Notes: generated by a model not told the origin, from the letters alone. A stretch of 64,000 nucleotides of DNA from JAOUJD01 sp963841815 (GCA_963841815.1 CAWJEE010000018.1:33353-97352); one strand, 5' to 3'. Positions 1-8,476 are shown, counted from the stretch's first letter. Program-made: numbers and translations.

Positions 1-77
1 AAGAACGCCAGCGCGATCGACAGCAGGATCAGCGCGGTGCGCGCGTTGCGCCGGCGCCGGCCTTCGGTTCCGGTCAT
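1..77 (-). CDS. N-terminus of a small cytochrome oxidase-linked membrane protein (partial, runs off the window)
   Basis: An ATG at 77 opens a minus-strand frame 12 bases downstream of the ctaD stop and runs off the left edge. The visible 25 residues are an Arg-rich start followed by a hydrophobic stretch (RTALILLSIALAFF), as at the start of a single-pass inner-membrane protein. In betaproteobacterial oxidase operons this slot holds either a very small oxidase assembly protein or CtaG (Cox11), the CuB insertion factor. I cannot tell which from 25 residues. The position argues that it belongs to the ctaC-ctaD operon. Confidence 0.5.
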   Translation of the reverse strand, partial: MTGTEGRRRRNARTALILLSIALAF

Positions 78-88
78 GCGCCGTCAGG

Positions 89-1690
89 TCACTTCACGAC
101 CGGAGGTGTCTCGAACGTGTGGAACGGCGCCGGCGACGGCACGGTCCACTCGAGCCCGCCGTCGGCGGCTTCCCACGGGTTGTCAGCCGCCTTCGGCCCG
201 CCCTTGATCGCCTTGATCACGACGACCACGAAGAGCAACTGCGACAGGCCGAAACCGAACGCGCCGATCGTCGACACCATGTTCCAGTCGGCGAACTGCA
301 TCGGGTAGTCCGCGTATCGGCGCGGCATGCCGGCCAGCCCGAGGAAGTGCTGCGGGAAGAAGGCGATGTTGAAGAAGATCACGGACGCCCAGAAGTGCAG
401 CTTGCCGAGCGACTCGTTGTACATGTGACCCGTCCACTTCGGAATCCAGTAGTACGTGCCGGCGAACAGCGCGAAGAGCGAGCCGGCCACGAGCACGTAG
501 TGGAAGTGCGCCACGACGTAGTAGGTGTCCTGCAGCTGGATGTCGATCGGCGCCATCGCGAGGATCAGGCCCGTGAAGCCGCCGATCGTGAACACGAAGA
601 TGAAGCCCACGGCGAACAGCATCGGGGTCTCGAAGGTCATCGAGCCCCTGAACATCGTCGCGATCCAGTTGAAGACCTTCACGCCGGTCGGGATCGCGAT
701 CAGCATCGTGGCGTACATGAAGAAGAGCTGCCCGGTCACCGGCATGCCGGTCGTGAACATGTGGTGCGCCCAGACGATGAACGACAGGATGGCGATCGAG
801 GCCGTCGCATAGACCATCGACGCGTAACCGAACAGCGGCTTGCGCGCGAAGACCGGGATGATCTGCGAAACGATGCCGAACGCCGGCAGGATCATGATGT
901 AGACCTCGGGATGCCCGAAGAACCAGAACACGTGCTGGTACATCACCGGGTCGCCGCCGCCGGCCGCATTGAAGAAGCTGGTGCCGAAGTGGCGGTCGGT
1001 CAGCGTCATCGTGATGGCGCCCGCGAGCACCGGCATCACGGCGATCAGCAGGTAGGCGGTGATCAGCCAGGTCCACACGAACATCGGCATCTTCATCAGC
1101 GTCATGCCCGGCGCGCGCATGTTCAGCACCGTGGTGATGATGTTGATCGAACCCATGATCGAGCTGGCGCCCATGATGTGCAGCGCGAAGATCGCGAGGT
1201 CCATGCCCGGGCCCATCTGCACCGTGAGCGGCGCGTAGAGCGTCCACCCCGCGGCGGTGGCGCCACCCGGCACGAAGAACGACACGACGATCAGCAGCGC
1301 GGCGGGCGGCAGCAGCCAGAAGCTGAAGTTGTTCATCCGCGCGAACGCCATGTCGGGCGCGCCGATCTGCAGCGGGATCATCCAGTTCGCGAACCCGACG
1401 AACGCCGGCATGATCGCGCCGAACACCATGATCACGCCGTGCATCGTCGTGAGCTGGTTGAAGAACTCCGGCTTCCAGAACTGCAGCCCCGGCTGGAACA
1501 GCTCGGCGCGGATGCCCAGCGCCAGGATGCCGCCGATGAAGAACATCGTCATGCTGAACCACAGGTACATCGTGCCGATGTCCTTGTGGTTGGTCGCGAA
1601 CAGCCAGCGGCGCCACCCGTGGGGGTGGTCGTGCGCATGGTCGTGGTGGCCGGCGTGGCCTGCAGCGGGATTCGGGATGACGGCGCTCAT
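89..1690 (-). CDS. ctaD: cytochrome c oxidase subunit I (aa3 type)
   Basis: Catalytic heme-copper subunit of the terminal oxidase; it reduces O2 to water and pumps protons in the inner membrane. The 533 residues are the normal length, with about twelve hydrophobic helices. Visible ligands: H84 (low-spin heme), H260 and Y264 in HPEVY (CuB and its cross-linked Tyr), H309/H310 (CuB), and H395/H397 in VAHFHY (heme a3 and a). E262 in HPEVY is the proton-gating Glu, and K338 in TGVKVF fits the K channel. The first 25 residues, before the first helix, are unusually His-rich (seven His between residues 11 and 24). It lies 39 bases downstream of ctaC in the same direction. Confidence 0.97.
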   Translation of the reverse strand: MSAVIPNPAAGHAGHHDHAHDHPHGWRRWLFATNHKDIGTMYLWFSMTMFFIGGILALGIRAELFQPGLQFWKPEFFNQLTTMHGVIMVFGAIMPAFVGFANWMIPLQIGAPDMAFARMNNFSFWLLPPAALLIVVSFFVPGGATAAGWTLYAPLTVQMGPGMDLAIFALHIMGASSIMGSINIITTVLNMRAPGMTLMKMPMFVWTWLITAYLLIAVMPVLAGAITMTLTDRHFGTSFFNAAGGGDPVMYQHVFWFFGHPEVYIMILPAFGIVSQIIPVFARKPLFGYASMVYATASIAILSFIVWAHHMFTTGMPVTGQLFFMYATMLIAIPTGVKVFNWIATMFRGSMTFETPMLFAVGFIFVFTIGGFTGLILAMAPIDIQLQDTYYVVAHFHYVLVAGSLFALFAGTYYWIPKWTGHMYNESLGKLHFWASVIFFNIAFFPQHFLGLAGMPRRYADYPMQFADWNMVSTIGAFGFGLSQLLFVVVVIKAIKGGPKAADNPWEAADGGLEWTVPSPAPFHTFETPPVVK

Positions 1691-1729
1691 CGGTGCTCCT
1701 GGAACTGTATTGGTCTTCGCTGCGTCGCG

Positions 1730-2869
1730 TTACTTGCGCGCCGCCTTGAACTCGGCCGGCTGAACCTCGCCCGACTTGTTGCCGAACGCATTCTTCGTGT
1801 AGGTCGCCACCGCAGCCAGCTCGACATCGGAGAGCGCCTTCCACGAAGGCATCGCGTTCTTGCCCTTCAGCAGGATCGCGATCTGGTCGGGCTTGGTCTC
1901 GACGACCTTGCTTCCGGCCAGCGCCGGGAAGGCGCCGGCGACGCCGAGGCCGTTCGCCTGGTGGCACGCCTGGCAGTTGGCCTGGTAGATCTTCTCGCCG
2001 CGCGCGATCAGCTCGGCCGCCGTCCACTGCCTGTTGGGATCATCGCCGAGGGCGGCCATCTGCTTCTTGCGGCCGTCGACCCACGCCGTGTACTCCTGGG
2101 CGGTGACCACCTTGACGGCGATCGGCATGAACGCGTGGTCCTTGCCGCACAGCTCGGCGCACTGCCCGTAGTAAGTGCCGGTCTTTTCCGCGCGGAACCA
2201 GGTGTCGCGCGCGAAGCCCGGGATCGCATCCTGCTTCACGCCGAAGGCCGGGATCCACCACGCGTGGATCACGTCGTTGGCGGTGGTGATGACGCGGATC
2301 TTCTTGTCGACCGGGACGACCAGCGGCTCGGTGACGTCCAGCAGGTAGGTGGGGCCCTTGGCGTCGGCGCCTTCGATCTGGCCTTGGGGCGTGGCGAGCT
2401 GCGACAGGAAGGAGATGCCCTCGCCTTCCCCGCGGATGTAGTCGTAGCCCCATTTCCACTGGTAGCCGGTGACCTTGACCGTGAGGTCCGAGTTGCTCGT
2501 GTCCTTCATGGCCACCACGGTCCTGGTCGCGGGCAGCGCCATGACGATGACGATGATGAAGGGGATGACGGTCCAGACGATCTCGACCGTGGTGCTCTCG
2601 TGGAAGTTGGCGGCCACCGCGCCCTTCGACTTCCGGTGCCGCCAGATCGAATAGAACATCACGCTGAACACCGCGACGAAGATCAGCGCGCAGATGATCA
2701 TCATCATGTCGTGCAGGCTGTAGATCTGCCGGGCGATGTCGGTGACCGGAGTCTGCAGGTTGAAGCGGGACGTCGGCGTGTAGGCGGCCGGCGTCGCGGC
2801 AAAGGCCAGGCCGGACGCGGCGGCTGCGAGCGCCGCGAACGCGAACTTGTTCAACATGGATGTCTTCAT
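1730..2869 (-). CDS. ctaC: cytochrome c oxidase subunit II with fused C-terminal cytochrome c domain
   Basis: Takes electrons from cytochrome c and passes them through the CuA centre to subunit I. The 379-residue product starts at ATG 2869: a longer frame exists, but it lacks protein-like sequence, and MKTSMLNKFAFAALAAAASG is a good signal peptide. Order: signal (1-25), two membrane helices (about 50-76 and 93-115), then a cupredoxin domain with CuA ligands H202, C237, E239, C241, H245 and M248. The C-terminal extension is a class I cytochrome c: C299-x-x-C302-H303 binds heme and M340 is the likely sixth ligand. This caa3-like fusion is common in betaproteobacteria. It heads the ctaC-ctaD order and follows the DUF2244 gene. 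Confidence 0.96.
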   Translation of the reverse strand: MKTSMLNKFAFAALAAAASGLAFAATPAAYTPTSRFNLQTPVTDIARQIYSLHDMMMIICALIFVAVFSVMFYSIWRHRKSKGAVAANFHESTTVEIVWTVIPFIIVIVMALPATRTVVAMKDTSNSDLTVKVTGYQWKWGYDYIRGEGEGISFLSQLATPQGQIEGADAKGPTYLLDVTEPLVVPVDKKIRVITTANDVIHAWWIPAFGVKQDAIPGFARDTWFRAEKTGTYYGQCAELCGKDHAFMPIAVKVVTAQEYTAWVDGRKKQMAALGDDPNRQWTAAELIARGEKIYQANCQACHQANGLGVAGAFPALAGSKVVETKPDQIAILLKGKNAMPSWKALSDVELAAVATYTKNAFGNKSGEVQPAEFKAARK

Positions 2870-2934
2870 TGCGTGTTTCGTCCCCTGGCTTCCCCGTGCC
2901 CTACATTTGCCGCCACGACCGGCCCTGGTGCCGG

Positions 2935-3387
2935 TCAGGCCTGCGCGCCTCTCAATGCCGTCCGCAGTTCGCGCGCCAGCGCGGCGCGCTTCTCGTCCAT
3001 CAGGTGGCGGCCGATCTCGATCCGCTCGCCACGCGACGCCAGCCGAACCCGCACGCTGGCGCTCAAACCCTTGCCCCGCTCTTCCACCTCGACCCGCACC
3101 CGCCGCCGGTCGAACTCCCATCGACGGCGGCGATCCGCTTCGACGCGCTCCACCGTGAGCTTGTCGTCAGCCAGCTCGATCCGTTCGACGTCGGCGGCGT
3201 GCCGTCCATGGCATAGGAAGGCCACCGCAACGGCCACGAGTTCGAAGCCGATGAACGGAAGAACCATCCAGAGCCCCAGCGCGGCGAACACCGCGCCGAA
3301 GACGAACGAGACGGCAACCAGCGATCCGAACACGGCCGCCAGCTGCGTTGGACTGGCCGAACAGTTTCGCTTGATCAACCACGTCAT
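2935..3387 (-). CDS. DUF2244 family membrane protein
   Basis: A 150-residue protein with two closely spaced hydrophobic segments (about residues 18-37 and 40-58), then an Arg/Glu-rich soluble region ending in RELRTALRGAQA. This matches DUF2244 proteins, which commonly lie directly upstream of ctaC in proteobacteria; their function is unknown, though a role with the oxidase is likely from context. I chose ATG 3387. The upstream in-frame ATG at 3459 would sit within a few bases of the transcription start expected from the TATAAT at 3469-3474. The gene is 65 bases upstream of ctaC in the same direction. Confidence 0.85.
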   Translation of the reverse strand: MTWLIKRNCSASPTQLAAVFGSLVAVSFVFGAVFAALGLWMVLPFIGFELVAVAVAFLCHGRHAADVERIELADDKLTVERVEADRRRRWEFDRRRVRVEVEERGKGLSASVRVRLASRGERIEIGRHLMDEKRAALARELRTALRGAQA

Positions 3388-3468
3388 CCCGGCTCCTGCG
3401 ATCCTCAACCGGCCATCCGCCGGCGTTCGCCGGTCTGAACATGCGTTGACCCAGCGCAAGCGGGGCGC

Positions 3469-3474
3469 ATTATA
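3469..3474 (-). promoter_or_regulatory. putative -10 element of the cytochrome oxidase operon
   Basis: A perfect TATAAT on the minus strand, with transcription expected to start near 3462 and a leader of about 75 bases to the DUF2244 ATG. No convincing -35 hexamer is present at 16-18 bases, so an activator may be needed. Confidence 0.45.
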
Positions 3475-3574
3475 GCCACGGGGTTATTCCGGACGGTGCG
3501 GTTTTTGGGGCGACCACCCCGCCCACGTGGGACCCGAACGGGGCCCGTGGGATCGTCAGGCGGTGCGCAGGACG

Positions 3575-3637
3575 GCCCCCGGCGTCGAAACGCCGGGGGC
3601 GAGGCCAAGCGCTCAGCGCGAGCGGGCCTTTGCCCGC
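3575..3637. other. two GC-rich stem-loops in the 286-base gap 3388-3673
   Basis: 3575-3600 forms a perfect 10-bp stem (GCCCCCGGCG and its complement) around the loop TCGAAA. 3622-3637 forms a 6-bp stem (GCGGGC/GCCCGC) around CTTT. They follow the LysM-protein stop on the minus strand and could end or stabilise that transcript, but no T-run follows, so they are not textbook terminators. The rest of the gap holds only the oxidase-operon promoter region; I see no gene. Confidence 0.5.
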
Positions 3638-3673
3638 GTCACGCCAAGCGCGACGTCGATGAAGTTGGTCCGC

Positions 3674-4171
3674 CTAGGCCTTCGGAGGAATGCGAAGGTT
3701 CTGGCCCGGATAAATCTTGTCCGGGTGGGTCAGCATCGGCTTGTTCGCCTCGAAGATGCGCGGATATTCATTGGCGTTGCCGTAGAACTCCTTCGCGATC
3801 TTCGACAGCGTGTCGCCCTTGACGACCGTGTAGAACTTCGACGCCGGCTGGGAGAGGTCGACCGTCATGTTGTCCTCGACGCCTGCCACGCTGTGCACGT
3901 TGCCAGCGGCGAGGATCACCTTCTCTTTCGTCTCCTGGTCCTTCGCCACGCCGTAGACCTTGGCGATGCCGGTGGCGCCGTCGAAGGTGACGGTGAGCGC
4001 GGTCACAGTAAGCCCCAGCGTGTTGATGTACTTCTCGATCGCGCCGCCCGCCTCGCGGTTCGCCTCGGCCAGCACGGCGGGATCCGCCTTTGCGGGAGCC
4101 GCTTGCACCTCCTGAACCTTCTTTCCGAACAGTTTCTCGCCGGCATCCTTGAAGAAAGAAATCAGGCTCAT
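3674..4171 (-). CDS. BON and LysM domain protein (Kbp/YgaU-like)
   Basis: A 165-residue protein with a short N-terminal amphipathic stretch (MSLISFFKDAGEKLFGK), a BON domain (about 45-105) and a C-terminal LysM domain (about 112-163; KFYTVVKGDTLSKIAKEFYG). This is the architecture of E. coli Kbp (YgaU), a cytoplasmic potassium-binding protein. No signal peptide is visible, so a peptidoglycan role through the LysM domain is less likely. It stands alone between bioC and the oxidase operon, with two stem-loops after its stop. Confidence 0.88.
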   Translation of the reverse strand: MSLISFFKDAGEKLFGKKVQEVQAAPAKADPAVLAEANREAGGAIEKYINTLGLTVTALTVTFDGATGIAKVYGVAKDQETKEKVILAAGNVHSVAGVEDNMTVDLSQPASKFYTVVKGDTLSKIAKEFYGNANEYPRIFEANKPMLTHPDKIYPGQNLRIPPKA

Positions 4172-4210
4172 CGCTACCTCCGTCTAGTGATCATTGTCGG
4201 CATCGTGCGT

Positions 4211-5098
4211 TCAGAGCGACGACTGTCTGCGCCGCGCCAGAGTCGCCCGCAGCGCATCGACGCTGACCGCCGTCGTTGCCGGCCTCGGCGCCGGCTTCCA
4301 CGCATGGCCGTAGGCGACTTCGAACGTTAACCTAGTTCGGCCATCTTCCCCGGCCCGGGCATTCAACGCGTCGAGCAGGCTCCTTGCCTGTCGCCCCGAC
4401 GGCAGTCCGGCGGCGCGGTCATCCCTCGGATTGCCTCCCAGCGCGCGCACTTCGGCCAGCAGGTCGCGGGCGGAGCGGTACGTGAGCGTCAGCACTTCGG
4501 CATCCATCACGGGGTTGGCCAGTCCGCTTGCCACCATCATGTCGCCGAAGTCGTGCATGTCGATGAAGGGCATCGGCCGGATGCCGGGCAGCGCGCTGCG
4601 GCAGGCCGCCCGAAGTTCCTTCAGCGTGTCGGGCCCGAAACACGAGAAGAGCAGCAGTCCGTCGACCCGCAGCACCCGCCTCCACTCCGGAAACAGCGTG
4701 TGCGGTTCCGGGTGCCAGTGCAGCATCAGGTTGGAGAAGACCAGGTCGACCGACTCGTCGGCCATCGGCAGGCGCCCCGCATCGGCAGCGACGAGGAGCG
4801 ACGACTGCCCGCCAAGCCAGCGCGGCAATCGATCGCGCACCCCGCTGTCGCGCTGCCGCAGCATCCCTTCCGCCAGGTCGAGCCCCACGACCTGCGCCGA
4901 CGGGTAGTGCCTGGAAAGGAGACCCATGGCGCCGCCGGCACCGCAGCCGACGTCCAGCACACGCCGTGGCGACAGCCGTATGTACTGCAGCCGGTCGACC
5001 AGGCGCTGGCCGATCTCGCGCGGCAGCGCATCGTGCTCACGGAACCGACGCGCACGAAGGTCGAATTGCCGGCGGACGGTTGCGACGTGCGCCGGCAT
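4211..5098 (-). CDS. bioC: malonyl-ACP O-methyltransferase (biotin synthesis)
   Basis: BioC methylates the free carboxyl of malonyl-ACP with SAM so that fatty-acid synthesis can build the pimeloyl chain of biotin. SAM-binding motif I is visible (VLDVGCGAGG), then acidic motif VVGLDLA and the LPMADESVDLVFSNLMLHW region typical of BioC. I start it at ATG 5098 (MPAHVATVRRQFD, 295 residues). A further in-frame ATG at 5155 would add 19 low-complexity residues but lies only a few bases from the start expected from the TATACT at 5165-5170. It is divergent from comF, a neighbour often seen beside biotin genes. A related class I methyltransferase of another role cannot be fully excluded. Confidence 0.82.
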   Translation of the reverse strand: MPAHVATVRRQFDLRARRFREHDALPREIGQRLVDRLQYIRLSPRRVLDVGCGAGGAMGLLSRHYPSAQVVGLDLAEGMLRQRDSGVRDRLPRWLGGQSSLLVAADAGRLPMADESVDLVFSNLMLHWHPEPHTLFPEWRRVLRVDGLLLFSCFGPDTLKELRAACRSALPGIRPMPFIDMHDFGDMMVASGLANPVMDAEVLTLTYRSARDLLAEVRALGGNPRDDRAAGLPSGRQARSLLDALNARAGEDGRTRLTFEVAYGHAWKPAPRPATTAVSVDALRATLARRRQSSL

Positions 5099-5164
5099 GC
5101 GCGGCAGGGCCGTCAGTGTCGGGGTCAGCGCAGAAGTGCCGGGGCCGAGAGGCATGGGCCGGCC

Positions 5165-5170
5165 AGTATA
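5165..5170 (-). promoter_or_regulatory. putative -10 element for bioC
   Basis: TATACT on the minus strand in the bioC-comF gap. The expected start near 5158 favours the internal bioC ATG at 5098. No clear -35 is seen. Confidence 0.3.
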
Positions 5171-5222
5171 GGCATCGGCCGGCTATCGTCGCGTCACCTC
5201 TCGCCGCCGATGCGTGTGCCGC

Positions 5223-5888
5223 ATGCCTCTCTTCCACCGGATCTTCAGGCCGGCCTGCGCCGCGTGCTCGCTCGCGCCCGGGCCGATCTGCCCCGACTGC
5301 GAAGCGGACTTCTTTCCGGCCGGGCGGCGCCGGTGCGGGGTGTGCGCGATCCGGCTACACGCAAGTGACCTCGTCTGCGGGCGCTGCCTGGCGTCCCCAC
5401 CCAGCTTCCACCGCGCGACTGCCCTTGCCGACTACGCGCCGCCCGTGGACTCCATGGTGACGGCACTGAAGTTCCGGGCGCGGCTCGAACTCGCCTCCGC
5501 CTTCGGCGGCCTCCTGGCGCAACGCGTTGCCGTCACCGCGGAAGCCCTCGTCGTTCCGGTGCCCCTTGCATTCGAGCGCATGTCGGAGCGCGGCTTCAAC
5601 CAGTCATTGCAGATCGCGCGGGCCTTCTGCCGGGCCAGCGGCGCGCGCCTGGGAGCGGACGTCGTCCGCCGCATCAGGCACTCCCCGCCTCAACAGACCC
5701 TCGCGCTCGACGAGCGCCGCCGGAACATCCGCGGAGCCTTCGAGATGACCGGCGACGTGCGCGGTCGCGACGCATTGGTCGTCGACGACGTGATGACGAG
5801 CGGCAGTACGATGGACGAAATCGCGCGACTGCTCGTGTCCGCCGGTGCGGCGCACGTCCACGCGCTCGTCGTCGCGCGCACTCCCTGA
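5223..5888 (+). CDS. comF: ComF family phosphoribosyltransferase-like protein
   Basis: ComF proteins are needed for DNA uptake in naturally competent bacteria; a PRTase-fold domain suggests nucleotide binding. Here an N-terminal Cys pattern (CAAC, CPDC, CGVC, CGRC within the first 65 residues) forms a zinc-ribbon-like region. A PRTase domain follows with the PRPP loop VVDDVMTSGSTMDE near the C-terminus. ATG 5223 is chosen; GTG 5214 is an alternative three codons earlier. The stop is 3 bases before trmL, so the two are probably cotranscribed. Confidence 0.85.
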   Translation: MPLFHRIFRPACAACSLAPGPICPDCEADFFPAGRRRCGVCAIRLHASDLVCGRCLASPPSFHRATALADYAPPVDSMVTALKFRARLELASAFGGLLAQRVAVTAEALVVPVPLAFERMSERGFNQSLQIARAFCRASGARLGADVVRRIRHSPPQQTLALDERRRNIRGAFEMTGDVRGRDALVVDDVMTSGSTMDEIARLLVSAGAAHVHALVVARTP

Positions 5889-5891
5889 CCC

Positions 5892-6362
5892 ATGTTCAAC
5901 ATCGTCCTCGTCGAGCCCGAGATCCCGCCCAACACCGGCAACGTGATCCGGCTCGCGGCCAACACCGGCGCACAGCTGCATCTCGTGGAGCCGCTCGGGT
6001 TCGACATGTCGGACAAGCAGCTGCGCCGCGCGGGGCTCGACTACCACGAGTTCGCGAGCGTGAAACTGCACAAGGACTTCGACAGCCTGCTCCGCGCGGA
6101 GCAGCCGCCGGCCGATCGGCTCTTCGCCCTTTCCACCCGCGGCTCGAGGCGGTCCGGCGACGTCGCCTATGCGGCGGGCGACTGGTTCGTGTTCGGCTGC
6201 GAGACGCGCGGGCTCGATCCGGCACTCCGGCAGCACTTCCTGCCGGATCGCCTTCTACGGCTGCCAATGCGTCCGGGCAATCGCAGCCTCAACCTGTCGA
6301 ATGCTGTTGCTGTAGTGGTCTACGAGGCGTGGCGCCAGCTGGGCTATTCCGGGGGCTGCTAG
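5892..6362 (+). CDS. trmL: tRNA (cytidine/uridine(34)-2'-O)-methyltransferase
   Basis: SPOUT-family enzyme that 2'-O-methylates the wobble base of certain leucine tRNAs. At 156 residues it has the normal compact size. Family motifs are present: the start MFNIVLVEPEIPPNTGNVIR, the middle motif VFGCETRGLD, and the knot region LRLPMRPGNRSLNLSNAVAV. The stop TAG shares a CTAG tetramer with the stop of the convergent LOG-family gene, so the two genes overlap by 4 bases end to end. Confidence 0.95.
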   Translation: MFNIVLVEPEIPPNTGNVIRLAANTGAQLHLVEPLGFDMSDKQLRRAGLDYHEFASVKLHKDFDSLLRAEQPPADRLFALSTRGSRRSGDVAYAAGDWFVFGCETRGLDPALRQHFLPDRLLRLPMRPGNRSLNLSNAVAVVVYEAWRQLGYSGGC

Positions 6363-6955
6363 GCGCGGCCCGTGTCCGCCTGCGCGGGGTGCGTCTTCGC
6401 GATCGCTGCGCCATGCCGCTGAAGCCGCTCGAACAGAAGGGCCGGCGAGTGTTCGACGATCAAAAGGTCCCAGTCGGTGCGACGGATGAACCCCTGCTCC
6501 GCGCCGTGTTCGAGGAAACGCAGCAGCGAATCGAAGTAGCCCTCGACGTTGACGACACCGACGGGCTTGGCCTGCAGCCGCAATTGCAGCCAGGTCACCA
6601 TCTCGAACATCTCCTCGAGGGTGCCGTAGCCGCCGGGCAGGACGATGAAGGCGTCGCTGCGGTCGGCCATGATGCGCTTGCGCTCGTGCATCGAGTCGAC
6701 GACGATCAGTTCGGTGAGGCCCTGGTGAGCGACCTCGGGCCGCATCAGGTGGTGAGGGATGACGCCGGTGACGCGGCCGCCGCGGGCGAGCATCGCGTCA
6801 GCTAGGGCGCCCATCAGGCCGACGTGGCCGCCGCCGTACACGAGGCCCACGTCGTGAGCGGCCAGCACCCGCGCCAGCTCGCGCGCGGCCCGCTCGTACT
6901 CGGGCAACTGGCCCGCCTGCGAGCCGCAGAACACGCACACTGATTTCACGCTCAT
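6359..6955 (-). CDS. LOG family protein (cytokinin riboside 5'-monophosphate phosphoribohydrolase-like)
   Basis: Rossmann-fold hydrolase of 198 residues. The family signature PGGYGTLEE is present, as is the N-terminal CVFCGSQ and the GLVYGGGHVGLMG loop. Biochemically characterised members release bases from nucleoside 5'-monophosphates, and the bacterial enzymes probably act in nucleotide salvage. The start ATG 6955 overlaps the gpsA stop (ATGA), so it is translationally coupled as the last gene of the rhodanese-grxC-secB-gpsA operon. The longer upstream frame is antisense-like filler within gpsA. Confidence 0.9.
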   Translation of the reverse strand: MSVKSVCVFCGSQAGQLPEYERAARELARVLAAHDVGLVYGGGHVGLMGALADAMLARGGRVTGVIPHHLMRPEVAHQGLTELIVVDSMHERKRIMADRSDAFIVLPGGYGTLEEMFEMVTWLQLRLQAKPVGVVNVEGYFDSLLRFLEHGAEQGFIRRTDWDLLIVEHSPALLFERLQRHGAAIAKTHPAQADTGRA

Positions 6956-7950
6956 CGCTGCGCCGCTTCGCGCTTCGGCTCGCGCGCGAGCAGTCGATCC
7001 AGCGCCTGCGGCGGCGACAGCGCGCCGTCGAGCACTGCGCACACGGCCTCGGTGATCGGCATCTCGACCCCGGCCTCCCGTGCGCGTCCGCGCACGGCGT
7101 GTGCCGAGTGCACGCCCTCGGCGACGTGGCCCAGCTTGCCTAGCGCCTCGTCCTTCGTGGCGCCTCGCCCGAGCTCGAGTCCGACACGGCGGTTGCGCGA
7201 CAGGTCGCCAGTGGCCGTCAGGATCAGGTCGCCGACGCCGGTCAGTCCCATGAAGGTGTCGGGCCGGCCGCCGAGGGCACAACCGAGACGCGTCATCTCC
7301 GCGAGCCCCCGCGTGATCAACGCGGCCCGGGCGTTCAGTCCGAGTTCCAGCGCGTCGCAGATGCCGGTCGCGATCGCGAGGACGTTCTTCACGGCGCCGC
7401 CGACTTCCACGCCCACGACGTCGTCGGTCGAGTAGATCCGCAGCGCGCCGCCGTGCAGCGCATCGGTGACCAGGCTGCAGAAACCGGCCGGGCCTGCCAC
7501 GGTGAGCGCAGTCGGAAGGCCGCGCGCGACTTCCTGCGCGAAGCTCGGCCCCGACAATGGTCCAGCGCCTTCGTGCTCCCCGATTTCCTCGCGCACGATT
7601 TCGTGTGCTAGCCGGCCACTGGCCTTCTCGAATCCCTTGCAGAGCCAGACCACCGGAGGCAAGCGCCCTTCCGCCCGGAAGGCATGCAGGATCCCGCGCA
7701 GCGCGTCGGTAGGTGTGGCGATGATCAGCAGGCCGTCGCGCGCGTGGTGCAGGGCCGCGCCGAAGGAAGACGTCAGTCCGATCTGGTCCGGCAGCGAGAC
7801 GCCGGGGAGATAGCGCCGGTTCTCGCGATCAGTTTGCATCGCGACGCACTGCGCGTCGTCCCTCGCATAGAGAAGGACCGCGTGGCGCGCCGCAGCCGCA
7901 CACGCAACTGCGGTGCCCCACGCGCCTGCGCCGAGCACCGCGAGGTTCAT
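6952..7950 (-). CDS. gpsA: glycerol-3-phosphate dehydrogenase [NAD(P)+]
   Basis: Reduces dihydroxyacetone phosphate to sn-glycerol 3-phosphate, the backbone of membrane phospholipids; cytoplasmic. 332 residues, the usual length. The N-terminal nucleotide-binding motif GAGAWGTAVA is followed by the family motifs WLCKGFE and GPSFAQEVARGLPTA. The catalytic Lys lies in GAVKNVLAIATG and the substrate-binding motif is near NARAALITRG. It sits 13 bases after secB in the same operon; the secB-gpsA pairing is very common in proteobacteria. Confidence 0.97.
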   Translation of the reverse strand: MNLAVLGAGAWGTAVACAAAARHAVLLYARDDAQCVAMQTDRENRRYLPGVSLPDQIGLTSSFGAALHHARDGLLIIATPTDALRGILHAFRAEGRLPPVVWLCKGFEKASGRLAHEIVREEIGEHEGAGPLSGPSFAQEVARGLPTALTVAGPAGFCSLVTDALHGGALRIYSTDDVVGVEVGGAVKNVLAIATGICDALELGLNARAALITRGLAEMTRLGCALGGRPDTFMGLTGVGDLILTATGDLSRNRRVGLELGRGATKDEALGKLGHVAEGVHSAHAVRGRAREAGVEMPITEAVCAVLDGALSPPQALDRLLAREPKREAAQR

Positions 7951-7963
7951 TTGACCCGGTGGA

Positions 7964-8476
7964 TCAGGCGTTGGCGGCGGCGCCGTTGCCGTTGGCTGCG
8001 GCGCCGCTGCCGTTGGCGCCGGCAGCCTGCTGCGCCAGAGCTGCCATCTTCTGGTTGTAGAACGCCTCGAAGTTCACCTCGGCCAGGTGCACCGGCGGCA
8101 GGCCGGTCCGCGTGATCAGGTCGGCGATGTTCGAGCGCAGGTAGGGGTAGATGATGCTCGGGCAGACGACGCCGAGGATGGGGCCCATCTGCTCGGCCGG
8201 GATGTTGCGCATCTCGAAGATGCCGCCCTGCTTGCCTTCCACCAGGAACAGGACCTTGTCCTTCGTCTTGGCCGTGGCCGTGACCCGGACCACGACCTCG
8301 TGCACGCCCTCGATCACCGTCGAATCGCTGACCTCGAGCTGCACGTCCACCGCCGGCGTCTCCGCTTCCAGGAAGATCCGGGGCGCATTCGGCATCTCGA
8401 GCGACGCGTCCTTCAGGTAGACGCGCTGAAGCTGGAACACCGGGGCGTTGCCGGCGGCGGGAGTCGTGTCCGTCAT
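7964..8476 (-). CDS. secB: protein-export chaperone SecB
   Basis: Cytoplasmic tetrameric chaperone that keeps preproteins unfolded and hands them to SecA. The core is typical (FQLQRVYLKDASLEMPNAP near the start; LPPVHLAEVNFEAFY near residue 130). The last 25 residues are an Ala/Asn/Gly low-complexity tail (AAGANGSGAAANGNGAAANA), longer than in E. coli; the SecB tail normally contacts SecA and varies. It lies between grxC and gpsA in one operon. Confidence 0.96.
   Translation of the reverse strand: MTDTTPAAGNAPVFQLQRVYLKDASLEMPNAPRIFLEAETPAVDVQLEVSDSTVIEGVHEVVVRVTATAKTKDKVLFLVEGKQGGIFEMRNIPAEQMGPILGVVCPSIIYPYLRSNIADLITRTGLPPVHLAEVNFEAFYNQKMAALAQQAAGANGSGAAANGNGAAANA

Noticed and set aside
119..3475. 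A 1118-codon open frame on the plus strand opposite the oxidase operon
   Set aside because: It is antisense to ctaD and ctaC, consists of Arg/His/Asp-rich filler, and has no domain. High GC leaves few stops on the opposite strand.
3575..3637. CRISPR or small repeat array from the tandem hairpins
   Set aside because: Only two unrelated hairpins; no repeat-spacer pattern anywhere in the window.
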